A DNA stretch of 64,000 nucleotides from Beroe forskalii (taxonomy: Eukaryota > Ctenophora > Nuda > Beroida > Beroidae): positions 607,018-671,017 of the forward strand of contig WFMF01000025.1 of NCBI GenBank assembly GCA_011033025.1, written 5' to 3'. The notes under the pieces are model-generated. The model did not search any database, was not told where the DNA came from, and was given only the letters and a program-made list of their open reading frames with translations. Each line of letters starts with the position of its first letter. Position 1 is the stretch's first letter. A program made the position numbers and the translations under genes. This document shows, one piece after another, positions 1 to 11,084 of the stretch.

Positions 1-136
1 TCCGATAGACCTCATCACCATATTACCATCGTCTGGGGGAAGGAGATCGGACCCATCAGCCTGGCAGCGTCAGGAGTAAAGAGTAATTGTCGAGTTAAAA
101 CTTGCCTCGAGAATTGATTTCTGCCAGAAAGAAGGG

Positions 137-751
137 GCTTTAAAAAGGACTTGGATCGAATGATCAATATATACCACGTGATTGTAAGTTCTTTGCATTG
201 GATCGTTTTGATTTGTCCACTTTTGTTTCAAAAGGACGTTTCTCCAGATGGCCAGCTTTTTCCCGTAGTGCAATCACAATGGACCTCTATAGTTTATGAT
301 AAAAAATATATATTATATCGAATAGAATTTATATTCAGTTTTTCTTAAGGGCCTTTCTGCGGAAATTATTTTCAGTCTCCGAAAAATTTGCAGAGTTTTG
401 AGCGGTTTCGTTTTCTCGGAAATTAGTTGTTTTTCATAAAATTTTATGTTAATTTTCGTAATTTGCATTGATGGTCTAATACTTTCACTATTGTTATAAT
501 TCTTAGTAAAGGAAAGGAATGAAAGAAAGAGGGGGTGGGGTGAAAAGGATTTGGATCGAATGATCAATATATACCACGTGATTGTAAGACCGTTGTGATT
601 TCCTACTTCTGTTTCATTAGCTCGTAAGGGTGTTTCTCCAGATGTCCTGCTTTTGTCTTTGTTGGGGAATTTATTTTTAGTCTCCGAAAAATTTGCAGAG
701 TTTTGGGCGTTAACGTTTTCTCGAAAATTATGTGTTTTTCATAAACTTTAA
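137..751 (+). repeat. 400-bp tandem duplication, second copy interrupted
   Basis: A block beginning with ggatcgaatgatcaatatat at 152 recurs at 552, so two diverged copies lie in tandem with a period of 400 bp. Shared landmarks are a ccacgtgattgtaag string, a tttctccagatg string and tctccgaaaaatttgcagag. The second copy stops at about 751 and resumes at 4546 with atgttaattttcgtaatttg, which matches copy 1 near 447. The gap is filled by the TTAA-flanked element. No coding capacity was seen. Confidence 0.85.
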
Positions 752-1619
752 GGGGGGGGGGTTCAACCCAAATTTTTTGGAAAACACGTTTCTGAGATAA
801 TGGTTGACCCAAAAGGTACACCACATGGGCCAACTTTTTGGCCGGGTTTGGTACCCCCAGACCCACTGGCGCCGCCGTGGCGCCATGCCCAAATATGGGC
901 CTAAAATGGGCATATTTTTTCAAAAGCGACTTGGACGAGATCTGGTGTGCAATCGATAGATAATGGTCCCCTGAGTTACCATAAAAAAATTTGAAGTCGA
1001 TATCTCAAAAAATGGCCGAGTTATGGCCGAAAACGTATGCCCATATATGGGCATACGCGCGTCACCGCAAAGCTTATTTTGGCCCATAACGGCCAAATAT
1101 CAATATTTTGAATGAAACCAACTTTATTCGATAGATGGCATTGGTTTATGTATTCTCTGCAAGTATGGGGTTGATTGCTACTGAAATGGCTATTTGAGGT
1201 CCAAAAACCTCTAAAAACCACAAAATCGCCATTTTCTCGGTTTGCGGTTTTTGCGAAAATCGACTTTACATTTTTCGCTACTCCTCCGCCATTTTTTAAT
1301 ATTTTTGCACGAAATTTTCAGAATCGCTTTGAAACTTAATTTTCGCTTATGTATTGATCGAAATTTTGAGTTGGAGGCCCCAAAAATTTTTTTGGTCCGG
1401 ACCAAAATCCCAGATTTTGGTCCGAGGACCAAAAAATTTTTTGGGGCCTAACAAAAATTTTTTTCAAAGGGGTAAAAAGTGGACAAATTCTACACCAAGC
1501 GATTTTTGTATGGATTCTATAGTTTTTGCATGAAAATCGATCTAACAACTTTCCACACCTCTCCGGAGTGGAAAGTGCCGAAAAATCGATTTTAGCTGAG
1601 GCGCAGCCGACTGATATGT

Positions 1620-2280
1620 AAAAATCGTATCTCTCGCTCAGGAAGGTCGTAGAGACTTCATCTTGGGCGGAAAAATGCGCAATGAGCATGTTTATATACT
1701 GGTGTCAATTAAAAATTATAAAATGCTCAGGAACGGAGTTAGGCGAAAAACAGATTTTTTGGGCAGGCAAGACCTGCATAAGGCGAATTTTGTATCTCAG
1801 TCCAGGAAGGTCATAGAGACTTCATCTTGGGCGGAAAATGTGCAATGGCCATGTTTATAGACAATTGATGACAAAAAATATGCCCCTAAAATGCTAAGGA
1901 ACGGAGTAACGGGCGAAAACTGATTTTTTGGGCCAACACAAGACCTGCATAAGGCGAATTTGTATCTCAGTCCAGGAAGGTCGTGAGACTTCATCTTGGG
2001 CGGAAAATGCGCAATGACCATGTTTATATACAATTGTTCACAAAAATATGCCCTAAAATGCTAAGGAACGGAGTAACGGGCTAGAAAAACTGATTTTGGG
2101 CCAACACAAGACCTGATTTAGGCCAATTTTGTATCTCAGTCCAGGAAGGTTGTAGAGAGTTCATCTTGGGCGGAAAATGTGCGCAATGGCCATGTTTATT
2201 CTGTACGACTTGCTGATAAAAAGAGTAAAGGATAACCATGTGCCCTGAAATTCTCAGGAAGAAAGTTATAGGCGAAAAAT
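1620..2280 (+). repeat. Satellite D, left array (~165-170 bp unit)
   Basis: Four diverged units marked by ggaaggtc(g/a)tagagacttc at 1641, 1805, 1975 and 2144. Each contains tcttgggcggaaaatg(t/c)gcaatg and a catgtttatatacaattg string. The array lies inside the left arm of the TTAA element. Confidence 0.85.
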
Positions 2281-2324
2281 GAAATTTGGCGATGGTTTGA
2301 GACGATTTTCATATAATCACTGTC

Positions 2325-2535
2325 CAGTAAAAGAGACGGGTAACGGACATTTGATCTCATGACATTTCATCTCACGGCACTTTATCTTGTAATATTTCAA
2401 CCCCACGCAAAGGTAAGGATCTGGGTTAGGGTAATGGTTAGCGTATGGGTAAGAGTTAGGATTCGGAGTAAGGTTTTAGGGTCAGGTTTAGGGTCAGGAC
2501 AGGGAGATGAAGTATCCTGACATGAAATTTCGTAC
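2325..2535. repeat. Foldback/MITE-like copy with telomere-like core
   Basis: Ends read gacatttgatctcatgacat on the left and tcctgacatgaaatttcg on the right; the interior is a degenerate run of GGTTAGGGT-like motifs. It is related to copies near 5080-5225, 28865-28985 and 54333-54533. It sits at the centre of the TTAA element, between the two satellite D arrays. Confidence 0.6.
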
Positions 2536-2539
2536 ACCC

Positions 2540-3115
2540 ATAGAGACTTCCGACTGAGCAGAAAATAATTGGAATGGTCAACTCAGGAAGTAGGAAGAGA
2601 GTACAGAAATGTGTCTAAAACGAGGTAAGGATTAACCACCATAGAGGACTGGGCTTTGCCCATTGAGCCCAGTTAAATTCCAATCGATGGGAATAATATT
2701 TACACAGTCTGGCTGGGTCAGACCTCCCAGTGAATCATCTAGACAAAGAGAGGTGGTGCATTATAGTCGCCTTTGGCAGATCTCTGACTTAATCTGCAGG
2801 CAAGCCTTGTCTTGCTTTGCAGTCTGATTGTTGCCACGGGCGTTGGCAGCCCGCCGGTCCAGAGGGGTCCAGGAACGGCTGGCTGCTCTCAGCTGAGGAT
2901 ATCCCTGGCAGTAGGGTGGCCTAAAAAACCACCCAGGAGTTCACCCTTAGCCTAGCGTATTAGGGATAGTCTGATGCTCAGCATGGCTGCCACCGGCCTG
3001 GCTGATTAAACCGACCCTGGCCGTTTTACTAAGACTAAGACCATACAGGACTGGAATAAATGTCTGGACCAAGATAGAAAAATCTTCTATATCAGGCCTG
3101 TTAGCTGCCAATAAA
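2540..3115. other. Unassigned centre of the TTAA element
   Basis: Mixed-composition sequence between the MITE-like copy and the right satellite D array. It includes a gggctttgcccattgagccc segment that can pair locally. No open frame of note, no RNA polymerase III box pair that I can defend, and no transposase motif. Confidence 0.4.
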
Positions 3116-3119
3116 TTAT

Positions 3120-3780
3120 TTTTTCGCCCGTTACTCCGTTCCTGAGCATTTTAGGGCATATTTTTGTCAACAATTGTATATAAACATGGCCATTGCGCAC
3201 ATTTTCCGCCTAAGATGAAGTTTCTACGACCTTCCTAGACTGAGATACAAAATTCTCCTTAAGCAGGTCTTGCGCCTGCCCAAAAAATCTGTTTTTCGCC
3301 CGTAACTCCATTCCTGAGCATTTTAGGGCATATTTTTGTTGACAATTGTATATAAACATGGCCATTGCGCACATTTTCCGCTTAAGATGAAGTCTCTACG
3401 ACCTTCCTGGACTGAGATACAAAATTCGCCTAAATCAGGTCTTGCGTCTGCCCGAAAAAAAAAAAAAAACAGTTTTTCACCCGTTACTCCATTCCTTAGC
3501 TTTTTAGGGCATATTTTTGTGAACAATTGTATATAAACATGGCCATTGCGCACATTTTCCGCCCAAGATGAAGTCTCTACGACCTTCCTGGACTGAGATA
3601 CAAAATTCGCCTTATGCAGGTCTTGCGCCTGCCCAAAAATCTGTTTTCGCCTGTAACTCCGTTCCTGAGCATTTGAGGCATATTTTGTTAACAATTGTAT
3701 ATAAACATGCTCATTGCACATTTTCCGCCCAAGATGAAGTCTCTACGACCTTCCTGAGCCGAGATACGATTTTTACATAT
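3120..3780 (-). repeat. Satellite D, right array (inverted)
   Basis: Four units in the orientation opposite to the left array, each with ctacgaccttcct followed by gagatac(a/g)a. Spacing is about 170-178 bp; one unit carries a 14-base A run near 3456. The right arm continues to 4541. Confidence 0.85.
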
Positions 3781-4639
3781 CAGTCGGCTGCGCCTCAGCT
3801 AAAATCGATTTTCGGCACTTTCCACACTCCGGAGGGGTGTGGAAAGTTAATAGATCGATTTTTCATGCAAAAACTATAGAATCCATACAAAATCGCTTGG
3901 TGTAGAATTTGTCCACTTTTAAATCCAATTTTGACTGTATTATAAGTGCGAAATTAAGTTTCAAAGCGATTCTGAAATTTCGTGCAAAAATATTAAAAAA
4001 TGGCGGAGGAGTAGCGAAAAATGTAAAGTCGATTTTCGCAAAACCGCAAGCTGAGAAAATGGCGATTTTGTGGTTTTTTAGAGGTTTTTTGGACCTCAAA
4101 TGGCCATTTTAGTAGCAATCAACCCCATACTTGCAGAGAATACATAAACCAATGCTATCTATCGAATAAAGTTGGTTTCATTCAAAAATATTGATATTTG
4201 GGCAAGTTATGGGCCAAAATAAGCTTACGCGACGCGCGTATGCCCATATATGGGCATACGTTTTTCGGCCATAACTCGGCCATTTTTTGAGATATCGACT
4301 TCAAATTTTTTATGGTAACTCAGGGGACCATTATCTATTGATTGCACACCTCAGATCTCGTCCAAGTCGCTTTTGAAAAAATATGCCCATTTTAGGCCCA
4401 TATTTGGGCATGGCGCCACGGCGGCGCCAGTGGGTCTGGGGGTACCAAACCCGGCCAAAAAGTTGGCCCATGTGGTGTACCTTTTGGGTCAACCATTATC
4501 TCAGAAACGTGTTTTCCAAAAAATTTGGGTTGAACCCCCCCTTAATGTTAATTTTCGTAATTTGCACTTATGATCTAATACTATCACTATTGCTGTAATG
4601 CTTAGTAAAGAAAAGGAAAAGAAGGAAGATTTGAAGATA

Positions 4640-5080
4640 ATAATTTTCAACCAGCATCAGCGTGTTGAATTTGAGTATTATATTGAACATACATGTTGAG
4701 CTTTCTGGGTCACAGGACACAAAAGTCTAAAGTACGCAGTATTTTCAAAATTGATGGATCACAACGCAAATTGAACAGAAATGAACGCGCGTGTCGGTAG
4801 TCGGTCATTTGACCTAACTGGACAGTCGGCCTAACTGGACAAATGGCCTAAAAATCTGTACTAAAATTAGCGGTCATCTGGCCTAACTGGACATTTAGCC
4901 TAAAACTCATTCCTACTTTCATTCCACCTTTAATGTTACTGTTTAGGCCATACATCCTTTACCTAATCGTGGACCTCCAAATACATAGCTCACTCTGCGC
5001 TGCTAAGCAGCACCTCGTTCGCAAATTTTAAACACTACAATTCAAATGGATTGAGTACCGCATCAAAAAATTCCAATCAG
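4640..5080. repeat. Non-coding spacer with GGCCTAACTGGACA motifs
   Basis: Between 4795 and 4910 the motif cctaactggaca occurs three times with gtcatttg/gtcggcc/gtcatctg neighbours, giving a short diverged tandem repeat. At about 4996-5030 is an inverted copy of an interspersed repeat (gctgctaagcagcacctcgttcgc without the gap bases) also present near 13476 and 16346. No gene was seen. Confidence 0.5.
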
Positions 5081-5225
5081 ATCAAAAGTTCCTTAGCACC
5101 AAAATCAAAACAACATTAAACAGTATTAAACGCACGTGCAAACCCAAACCCTTACCTTTGCGTAGAGCTGACATATTGCGAGATAAAGTTTCCTGAGATG
5201 AAGTGTCGTGAGATGAAATGTCCGT
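5080..5225. repeat. Partial copy of the telomere-like MITE family
   Basis: Contains cccaaacccttacctttgcg and then gacatattgcgagataaa, followed by cctgagatgaagtgtcgtga. The same strings occur in order at 54440-54520. It lies about 30 bp before the first KIF21-like exon and may form part of that intron's 3' end. Confidence 0.65.
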
Positions 5226-5255
5226 TCCCCATTTCTTCGTAATCCACGTCTTCAG

Positions 5256-8200
5256 AACGACGAGAAACTGCAGGAAATGGATGAAAACATTGAGGGGCTG
5301 AGTGCCCAAGTGGAGTACCTCCAGGAGAGCATAAACGAGCACCAGTCTGATATTGTGGAGATGATGGATGGCAGAGAGGGGGGCGACACCATCGACCTAC
5401 AGGTATCATAGTCCGGGGAGTGGTGAATACCATAAACAATCGACCCTTATCGTCATGCATTTTTGTTTGTTTGTTCTTTGAAGCTACCAAAACTTGAGAA
5501 AGTGGGGATTGATATAACATGTCACAATTATGGGGGGAGGGGGGGGGGCGTACGAATTTTAAATCCTTGGCTATATCGATGAATATCCTTCACCCATGCC
5601 TCTCCCTGTCAGGATATCATTGACAGCAGTACGTTGTCAGACTGCAAGTACCTGCTAGAACACTTCCTATCATTCGCCACCAACAAAGGTCTCTTTCTCC
5701 GTTTAGTTAGTTGTATAGTTGGTTTAATGTCGGCAGTGTATTGACCTCTGAAGATTTAATCGGCGTCTATTATAGATGGGCAGTTGCTTGATCAGATGGG
5801 CATATTGGTTTAAACCCTGTCCGTGTGGGCTGTGGGTCTAAACCGGATACATCTGCGGGCTGCGCCCTCGAGAAGTATCCCAAAATGGACCCTATATAAA
5901 GCTATAGGCGCGGGAAAATGTTCTTTAATAAAACGAAAACGAGTGCTGCATTTTTCTATCTCCTCAGGTCTCGCTGCTGCCCAAAGTAACACTAAGATCA
6001 AAGAGACGGAAGCCACTGTCAAGTCTCTGAAACAAGCCTTGGAGGAGACAGAACACAAGCTCCTGGAACAACTCAACAAAGAGAAGAAACTCGAGGAACA
6101 GAGGAATGCTGAGAGGGTACGAAGTTTATTTCATTCCTAAATCCCGCGCGCGAAAATTTCGAAACGTCATCAATCTGTGGCTGTGTTGAGAAACACACTT
6201 TGTATGTACCAACATTTGACACAATAGCTGCCCGGACTGAACGGAACCTCTCAGTTTCAGTTCCTTGTTTAACATGCCGTTCAGCAAGGACATCCACTAG
6301 CGCAAGTTATTCCATTGCGCTGATTATCACGGCGGCATCTTACCCACCTATTTCTTCCGTGCGCGCACATTTTTTCAAAGAATGTTTCTTGCGAGGAAGA
6401 CGTTCTCATTAAAATTATAAAGTTTTTTGTGTTTTAATTTAGAATCCTAACCGTTTAAAGCAGCAAAGAAGGTTGATACTAATCGTTGCATCCCAGAAAT
6501 TCTAACCTTATTTCCTCACTTCTCCAGGAGATGCAAAAGGCGGATGCAGACTTTTAGCGTATTTATTAATAACCTCTATTCAGACTTGGTGTTTACATTC
6601 CTTGTCGTGCAATTTTGAGAAAGGTACCCTATCTTTCTCCAGGAACCAATACGCCGTACTTTTTCACGATTTTTGCACCCGTATTTAACCCTGATCTCCA
6701 GGAGATGCAAGAAGCGGATGCGGACTTCAACGTCTCCATGTTCCAGACACCCAACAAAACTCACTCCATGCTACTCAGTAACGCCAGCTCTGGGAGAAAG
6801 TTCTTCCCTCCTCTAAAAGCTTCCGTGAGTCATTACACAATTATTATATTCAATAAAACCCTGAGGGACACGAAGTGGGCATTTTCAATGAATTTTCTAT
6901 TAGAAAATGCCCAAAAAAGATCTATTTACTGTCGTCTATGGTACGGGCGTGGGAGTTGAGGGGATTTGCCCCCCATTGGAATTCAGTCCATCAGAATATC
7001 CGTTAGGGTGAAGGGAATTACCCCCACTAAATTCAGTCCATCAGGTCCCTTGGTCACTCCTCCATTACGTCTACTACATCATTCTAGGGCTCGTCTTCTG
7101 GCTTAATCAAATTGATGTGGTACAAGAGGTAGACTCTTGTGTGGAATTTTGTTGGTTTTTGGAGTGAATTTTAGAAGTAAACCATTGGATTTGAGTGATT
7201 TGATTGCGAGTGATAAACTCTTTTTGACTTTTGTTTTCTTTGAATCTTTTTTAAGTTTTTCGTTTAAGAGTGTGAATTTATGAAGTGGTTTGTACCCTTT
7301 ATCATTTATGGTATTTTGTTCGTTTCTTGAATAACGTTAAGAAAGCGTGATTTCATCATTCGAATAAGTAAATGATAAAGAAATTTCATTTATCTTGAGA
7401 AATATAAACACCTAAAACTTTCATCAGTTTGTAATTACCTCAACTTACAATAATTTTACGTTTGAGGTATCCTACATTACTACATATATGATTACTAAAG
7501 TAATAATTGAAAAATATTATTAATTTTCGCTCGTTTAAATTAATTTTTACCCATTTTGCTCTATATCATCTCTTTGCGTGGTATTGCAGTGTGACTCACT
7601 TTCGTGATATGACGTGTAGTTTACTAGTTTCACAGTTTGACTTGCAATTACTCAATTGATTCGACCCCACATACTAACCCATCACCCAGGATTTGACCCC
7701 ACATTCTAACCCCTCACCCAGGATTTGACCCCAAATTCTAAGCCCTCGCCCAGGATTTGACCCCACATTCTAACCCCTCGCCCAGGATTTGAAAGGATCG
7801 CTGTACTCCAGAATTACCGGAAGAATGGTGAATTTCCAGCTAACACTTTGATTTATTTTAGGCTGTGCTCGATTTACCGACCGAATGCCGGCCTGAGTGA
7901 CTCAATAGCATCATTGATTGAAGGAATGATGAGAAGCTATGATTCTTAAATGATATTGCGCGCGGCTCTGAGACCCTGGATTGTGTATATTTGAGTATTT
8001 GGGTCTATTCAGAATGCTGTCATCTTTATACCTTAAAATGATTCAAATTTCACGGGAAGATTTCAGAGATTTGTGCTACGCATGTAATTCTCGAATCCTA
8101 AAATGTATTGGAATTCTTTACGCTCGAAACATGCATTTGATTTGATTGCAGAGATTTTCGAGCTTGCCGGGGCCATGCAGTCTATGAAACGATTATGTCG

Positions 8201-8434
8201 TTCAATTCAAAACATTGGACATGCTCCTTTCCATAATATCCTTGATTTGACTCCCTCTTAAAAACCAGGAATCACCCCCGGTGCTGGAATCCCGGCTATC
8301 CGCTGTGCTGGAAGAGGACCCACTAAACTCTGCACGACGCAGAACAGCTAACCCGGCAGACCTGAGAACTACTACCCTGACTGAGAACCTGCTTAGGACA
8401 CCCTCAAGGGAGGGGGCTATATCTCCTACTAGAG
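5256..8434 (+). CDS. KIF21: KIF21-like kinesin, stalk exons (partial gene)
   Basis: Five exons join in frame: 5256-5402, 5613-5688, 5968-6116, 6702-6824 and 8269-8434, about 220 residues. Exons 1-2 encode NDEKLQEMDENIEGLSAQ and KYLLEHFLSFATNKGL, which line up with the vertebrate KIF21A/B region containing a similar LLDHFLS-x-NKGL-x-AAQ block. In vertebrate KIF21 this is the regulatory coiled coil that folds back to inhibit the motor. Exon 3 is a classic Lys/Glu-rich coiled coil; the last two are Ser/Pro/Arg-rich linkers. Introns are GT-AG with phases 0, 1, 0, 0, and the last donor leaves phase 1. The motor domain would lie upstream of the window. The WD40 half expected for KIF21 was not found downstream, so the gene may be shorter, interrupted or continue through small exons. 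KIF4/KIF27-type stalks fit less well. Confidence 0.72.
6528..6557 (+). CDS. Short duplicated exon ending in an in-frame stop
   Basis: After a good acceptor (cacttctccag) the sequence reads EMQKADADF then TAG in the same phase as the neighbouring exons. It is a near copy of the start of the real exon at 6702 (EMQEADADFNV). If spliced in, it would end the KIF21-like protein after the coiled coil. It may be a dead partial duplication or a used alternative 3' end or poison exon; nothing here separates these. Confidence 0.45.
   Translation, partial: EMQKADADF
6825..8268. other. Intron of the KIF21-like gene
   Basis: AT-rich sequence. It holds a four-copy 33-bp tandem repeat at 7662-7795 and otherwise no repeat or exon I can support. 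Confidence 0.6.
7662..7795. repeat. 33-bp tandem repeat, four copies
   Basis: Units read cacccaggatttgacccc followed by acattctaacccct with small changes. Intronic. Confidence 0.85.
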
Positions 8435-8956
8435 GTAGGGTTTTGTCACTGATTTGTATAAGTTGTATTTCATAATGATCAGGGTTAAAGACGTTCTGTA
8501 TTGCCTCTCTTGGGCTATTTCCCCAACTAGAGGAAAATCGTCTGATATCGACGGCTGACGCCGTTTTGTGTATTAGCTTAGCCAACCAATATTTCAATTT
8601 AACTGCCATTCCTACATCGATTTCTCCCACGATTGTTAGAAGGTTTGAAGAAGCATTTAATTTAAGAAGGGTTTGTATTGTATTGTACTTTTCTTTCTTT
8701 CAGCAGGAACCCACTGCACTCTGATATTGTTACATGCAGCACAAGCTTTAAACCGCTCTTAGTTCCCCGATTATATACTGCTCCTTCTTTGGACTTTTTT
8801 AAAATCATGCTACTTAATTATCTTGGTATTTCTGAATGCCAGAAAACTTGCTATATATCCCAGCACACAGCAATCAATGTTTCAGATTTATCTGACATTC
8901 CCGCACACAGCATATCAATGTTTCAGATTTATCGCCCTGTGGATCTCCTACCTTAG

Positions 8957-8989
8957 AGCGCAGGGACAGCACTAGGAAGCGAAGAGAAG
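8957..8989 (+). CDS. Possible KIF21-like microexon
   Basis: A 33-nt segment between ctcctaccttag and gtgtga encodes ERRDSTRKRRE and enters and leaves in phase 1, matching the phase 1 end of the exon at 8434. Phase agreement and a basic composition are the only support. Confidence 0.35.
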
Positions 8990-9021
8990 GTGTGATTACC
9001 TTTCCTTTATAATAACTTGGG

Positions 9022-9321
9022 CATTGACCAATCAGCGTGTGTGTTGAGTTTTAACTCGCACGCTGATTGGTCAATGTCACCCACATATATATGTCTGATT
9101 ACCTTTCCTTTATGGCGACAGTTCGAACTGCAATTTTGTGTGCGCGGCGTAAGTTTGCGCGGCGTAAAGACATATAAATAACATGTCTGTACGCCGCGCA
9201 AACTTACGCCGCGCGCACAAAACTGCAGTTCGAACTGCCTCTGCTACCTTTGTTAATAAGTGTACCTTGACATTGACCAATCAACGAGATGACTATTAAC
9301 TTGCGCGCTGATTGGTCAATG
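9022..9321. repeat. Nested foldback elements with CCAAT boxes
   Basis: Three inverted repeats lie in series. At 9022-9076 cattgaccaatcagcgtg pairs with cacgctgattggtcaatg. At 9119-9237 a 119-bp hairpin is bounded on each side by the palindrome cagttcgaactg, with long gcgcggcgtaagtttgcgcg arms. At 9271-9321 there is a second CCAAT inverted repeat. The 18-bp string tgattacctttcctttat occurs on both sides of the first inverted repeat (8994 and 9097). No coding content. Confidence 0.85.
9119..9237. mobile_element. Foldback MITE, CAGTTCGAACTG family, copy 1
   Basis: Near-perfect hairpin with about 50-bp arms. The same ends and the gcggcgtaag core recur at 32867-32998 and about 34450-34573, so this is a dispersed family. 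Comparing copies, the terminal repeat extends to roughly CGGTGACAGTTCGAACTGC. Confidence 0.85.
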
Positions 9322-10341
9322 TGTGCAGATGGATCGATCTAATAAGGGATCGATGAAGACTCGCAATTTTTAGCCGTACGGAAACATTGCGCGCCTTACT
9401 TGATCGATACACCTGCGTCTAGTATTAAATGTCTTAAATCACTTCCTTCAATGTCTCAATATTCCGTCACTAACCATTTGAGAATGTCCTTAATTTATGT
9501 CGGGGTTTCAATCAATCAGGTTTCTTCGTTTGATTTCCTTGTTAACGTTTTATTCTGTTCGATTATACTACGCTACTCTGCTATTGGCCCCAGAACGCCC
9601 AGGCCGCGCGAGGAGGCGTTATACCCTACGGCCCCAATTCGGTGGGCTGCTGATAGATCTAACCATTTCAATCTGAAATGAATTTTGTAGTCCAGTTAAG
9701 ATCGGGGTAAAGCTGGCTGCAATAAGACTAGCGATAATGATTTTTGTCGACTTAATGGAAAATATAAGATTTATTTTCTTCGGGAAATTTTGCTGGTGGG
9801 ATAATCAATGATGTAACAGCTATCGCTATCTTTGTCTAATTTTATCTGTGCTACTGAATTTATATCTGTGCTACTGAATATTCAGTATCGAAAAAATGTC
9901 TGTGCTAAGGAATTACTGTGCTCAATTCATATTCAGTTACTGAATAAATATCTGTGCTAGAATAAATATCCTTTTTACTTTAATACATATCGGTTTATCG
10001 AATAAATATCTTTGCTACCAAAGATATCTGTGCTACTGAAAAATATCTGTCGTTTAAACCAACTCGACTGGCTAGGGCTTTGTTCGGGGCCGGGGGCGGT
10101 TTTTTCCCCTCTTTTTGAAACCCGCTGGTTTTTCCTATCCCTGACGACCCGCTCTGAATGATGATTAAGGGGGCGTTAGTAATATAAGATAAAGTTGTCA
10201 GTGGGCAATTGTTACAAAAAGGGCTCATGGTAGACACTTTCTTAAATTTCGTGAAAAAATACTGTTTGGAGAAAGCAGGAGCAACGAAAATTTGATTTAT
10301 AGAAGAGCAATTTTCAATATTAAAATCATGGAAACACTCAC
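9322..10341. other. Non-coding interval with degenerate repeats
   Basis: Between about 9835 and 10050 the phrase tatctgtgctactgaat recurs in several imperfect forms. The rest shows no exon I can support. Confidence 0.5.
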
Positions 10342-10595
10342 CACAGACACATCAAGATCTGCTGCTGACTTTTCGTCGCTGATGAAGGATATTCTGAAGA
10401 GTCGGGGCACGTACTTGGCGCTGATTCGCCACAGTTCGCCGTGCTCCACAGGCCGGATGCTCTCCACCTTGTTGATATCGATGGCAAGGGACACCTTGTC
10501 GGACTTCTCGGGCTCGTTGTCGTACATTAGGATCTGTGTGGGAGTACACACGACCAGGGACTGCTTCCAGTTCGTCGGTTTCTTCAGATGCTTAC
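10342..10595 (-). CDS. ROCK-like PH-domain exon
   Basis: Minus-strand exon of 254 nt, acceptor at 10596-10600 and donor gtgagt below 10342, entering in phase 1 and leaving in phase 0. Its 84 codons include WKQSLVVCTPTQILMYDNEP, LAIDINKVESIRPVEHGEL and YVPRLFRISFISDEK. This order and spacing match the first half of the Rho-kinase PH domain (vertebrate ROCK has WKKQYVVVSS, LDIDKLFHVRPV and IPKIFQILYANEGE at the same places). The C1 insert and second PH half should follow at lower coordinates but I could not find them, nor upstream ROCK exons. It is either one exon of a widely spaced gene on the strand opposite the KIF21-like gene, or a stranded gene fragment. Confidence 0.72.
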
Positions 10596-10679
10596 CTGAC
10601 GAAACAACAGTAGATTTGAGGCAGTTCTAAGTTTCTAACATTCTGATAATGGAGGCAGATCTGGTCACAACTTCGCATG

Positions 10680-10728
10680 AATGCATCAGTATTTGGTTCT
10701 AGTGCACTCTCTGGAAATCAGTCACATG
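10680..10728 (+). repeat. 49-bp fragment of satellite A
   Basis: Matches the aatgcatcagtatttggttc to gtcacatg portion of the ~339-bp satellite found at 14.2-18.0 and 43.3-45.8 kb. It ends at the cagtcacatg point where other arrays also begin or end. Confidence 0.85.
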
Positions 10729-11084
10729 TTTCATCTCTGACAGTTAGGTCTGAGCTGACGAGTCGCTAGCATTGCACTATGCTAGCAAATTCCACTACTG
10801 AACTCACCAGTAGTGGAATGCATCCAACGCGCTCTATTGGTTTTTGTAACTTGTGAGTATATTGATGTGTCAAGAGTCCTCTCTATGATATGTCATACAA
10901 GTTGCATCATCATCAGTGCAGCAAAACCAGTAAGGATCAATATGAAGATAATAACTACCATTATATATACCATCTAACCACCACTATTGCAGGAACCACA
11001 TTATCCTGAAAGCCCAACAGCTACATTTGACCGCGCATTTTTGTGACAGCATGTGATCTCAACAACTTAGTAGATCTCCTTATG
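10729..11084. other. Non-coding spacer
   Basis: Contains an inverted pair at about 10793-10820 (attccactact against agtagtggaat). No gene was seen. Confidence 0.4.

Larger units (their letters stand above)
748..4545. mobile_element. 3.8-kb TTAA-flanked element with long inverted repeats
   Basis: The unit spans 752-4541 and is flanked on both sides by TTAA (748-751 and 4542-4545). Its ends are inverted repeats starting with a G run followed by TTCAACCCAAATTTTTTGG. The two arms stay similar for over a kilobase (about 752-1350 against 3880-4541), then pass into inverted arrays of a ~170-bp satellite (about 1620-2280 against 3120-3780). The uninterrupted tandem copy at 137-545 shows what the empty site looked like. 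TTAA duplication is typical of piggyBac-superfamily elements, but I see no transposase reading frame, so this is a non-autonomous unit. Assignment to piggyBac is inference from the TTAA alone. Confidence 0.85.

Noticed and set aside
2640-3110. Possible tRNA-derived SINE in the centre of the TTAA element
   Set aside because: No convincing A and B boxes and no A-rich tail.
8202-8630. 142-codon minus-strand frame
   Set aside because: Antisense of the KIF21-like exon at 8269-8434, which has matching splice sites on the plus strand.
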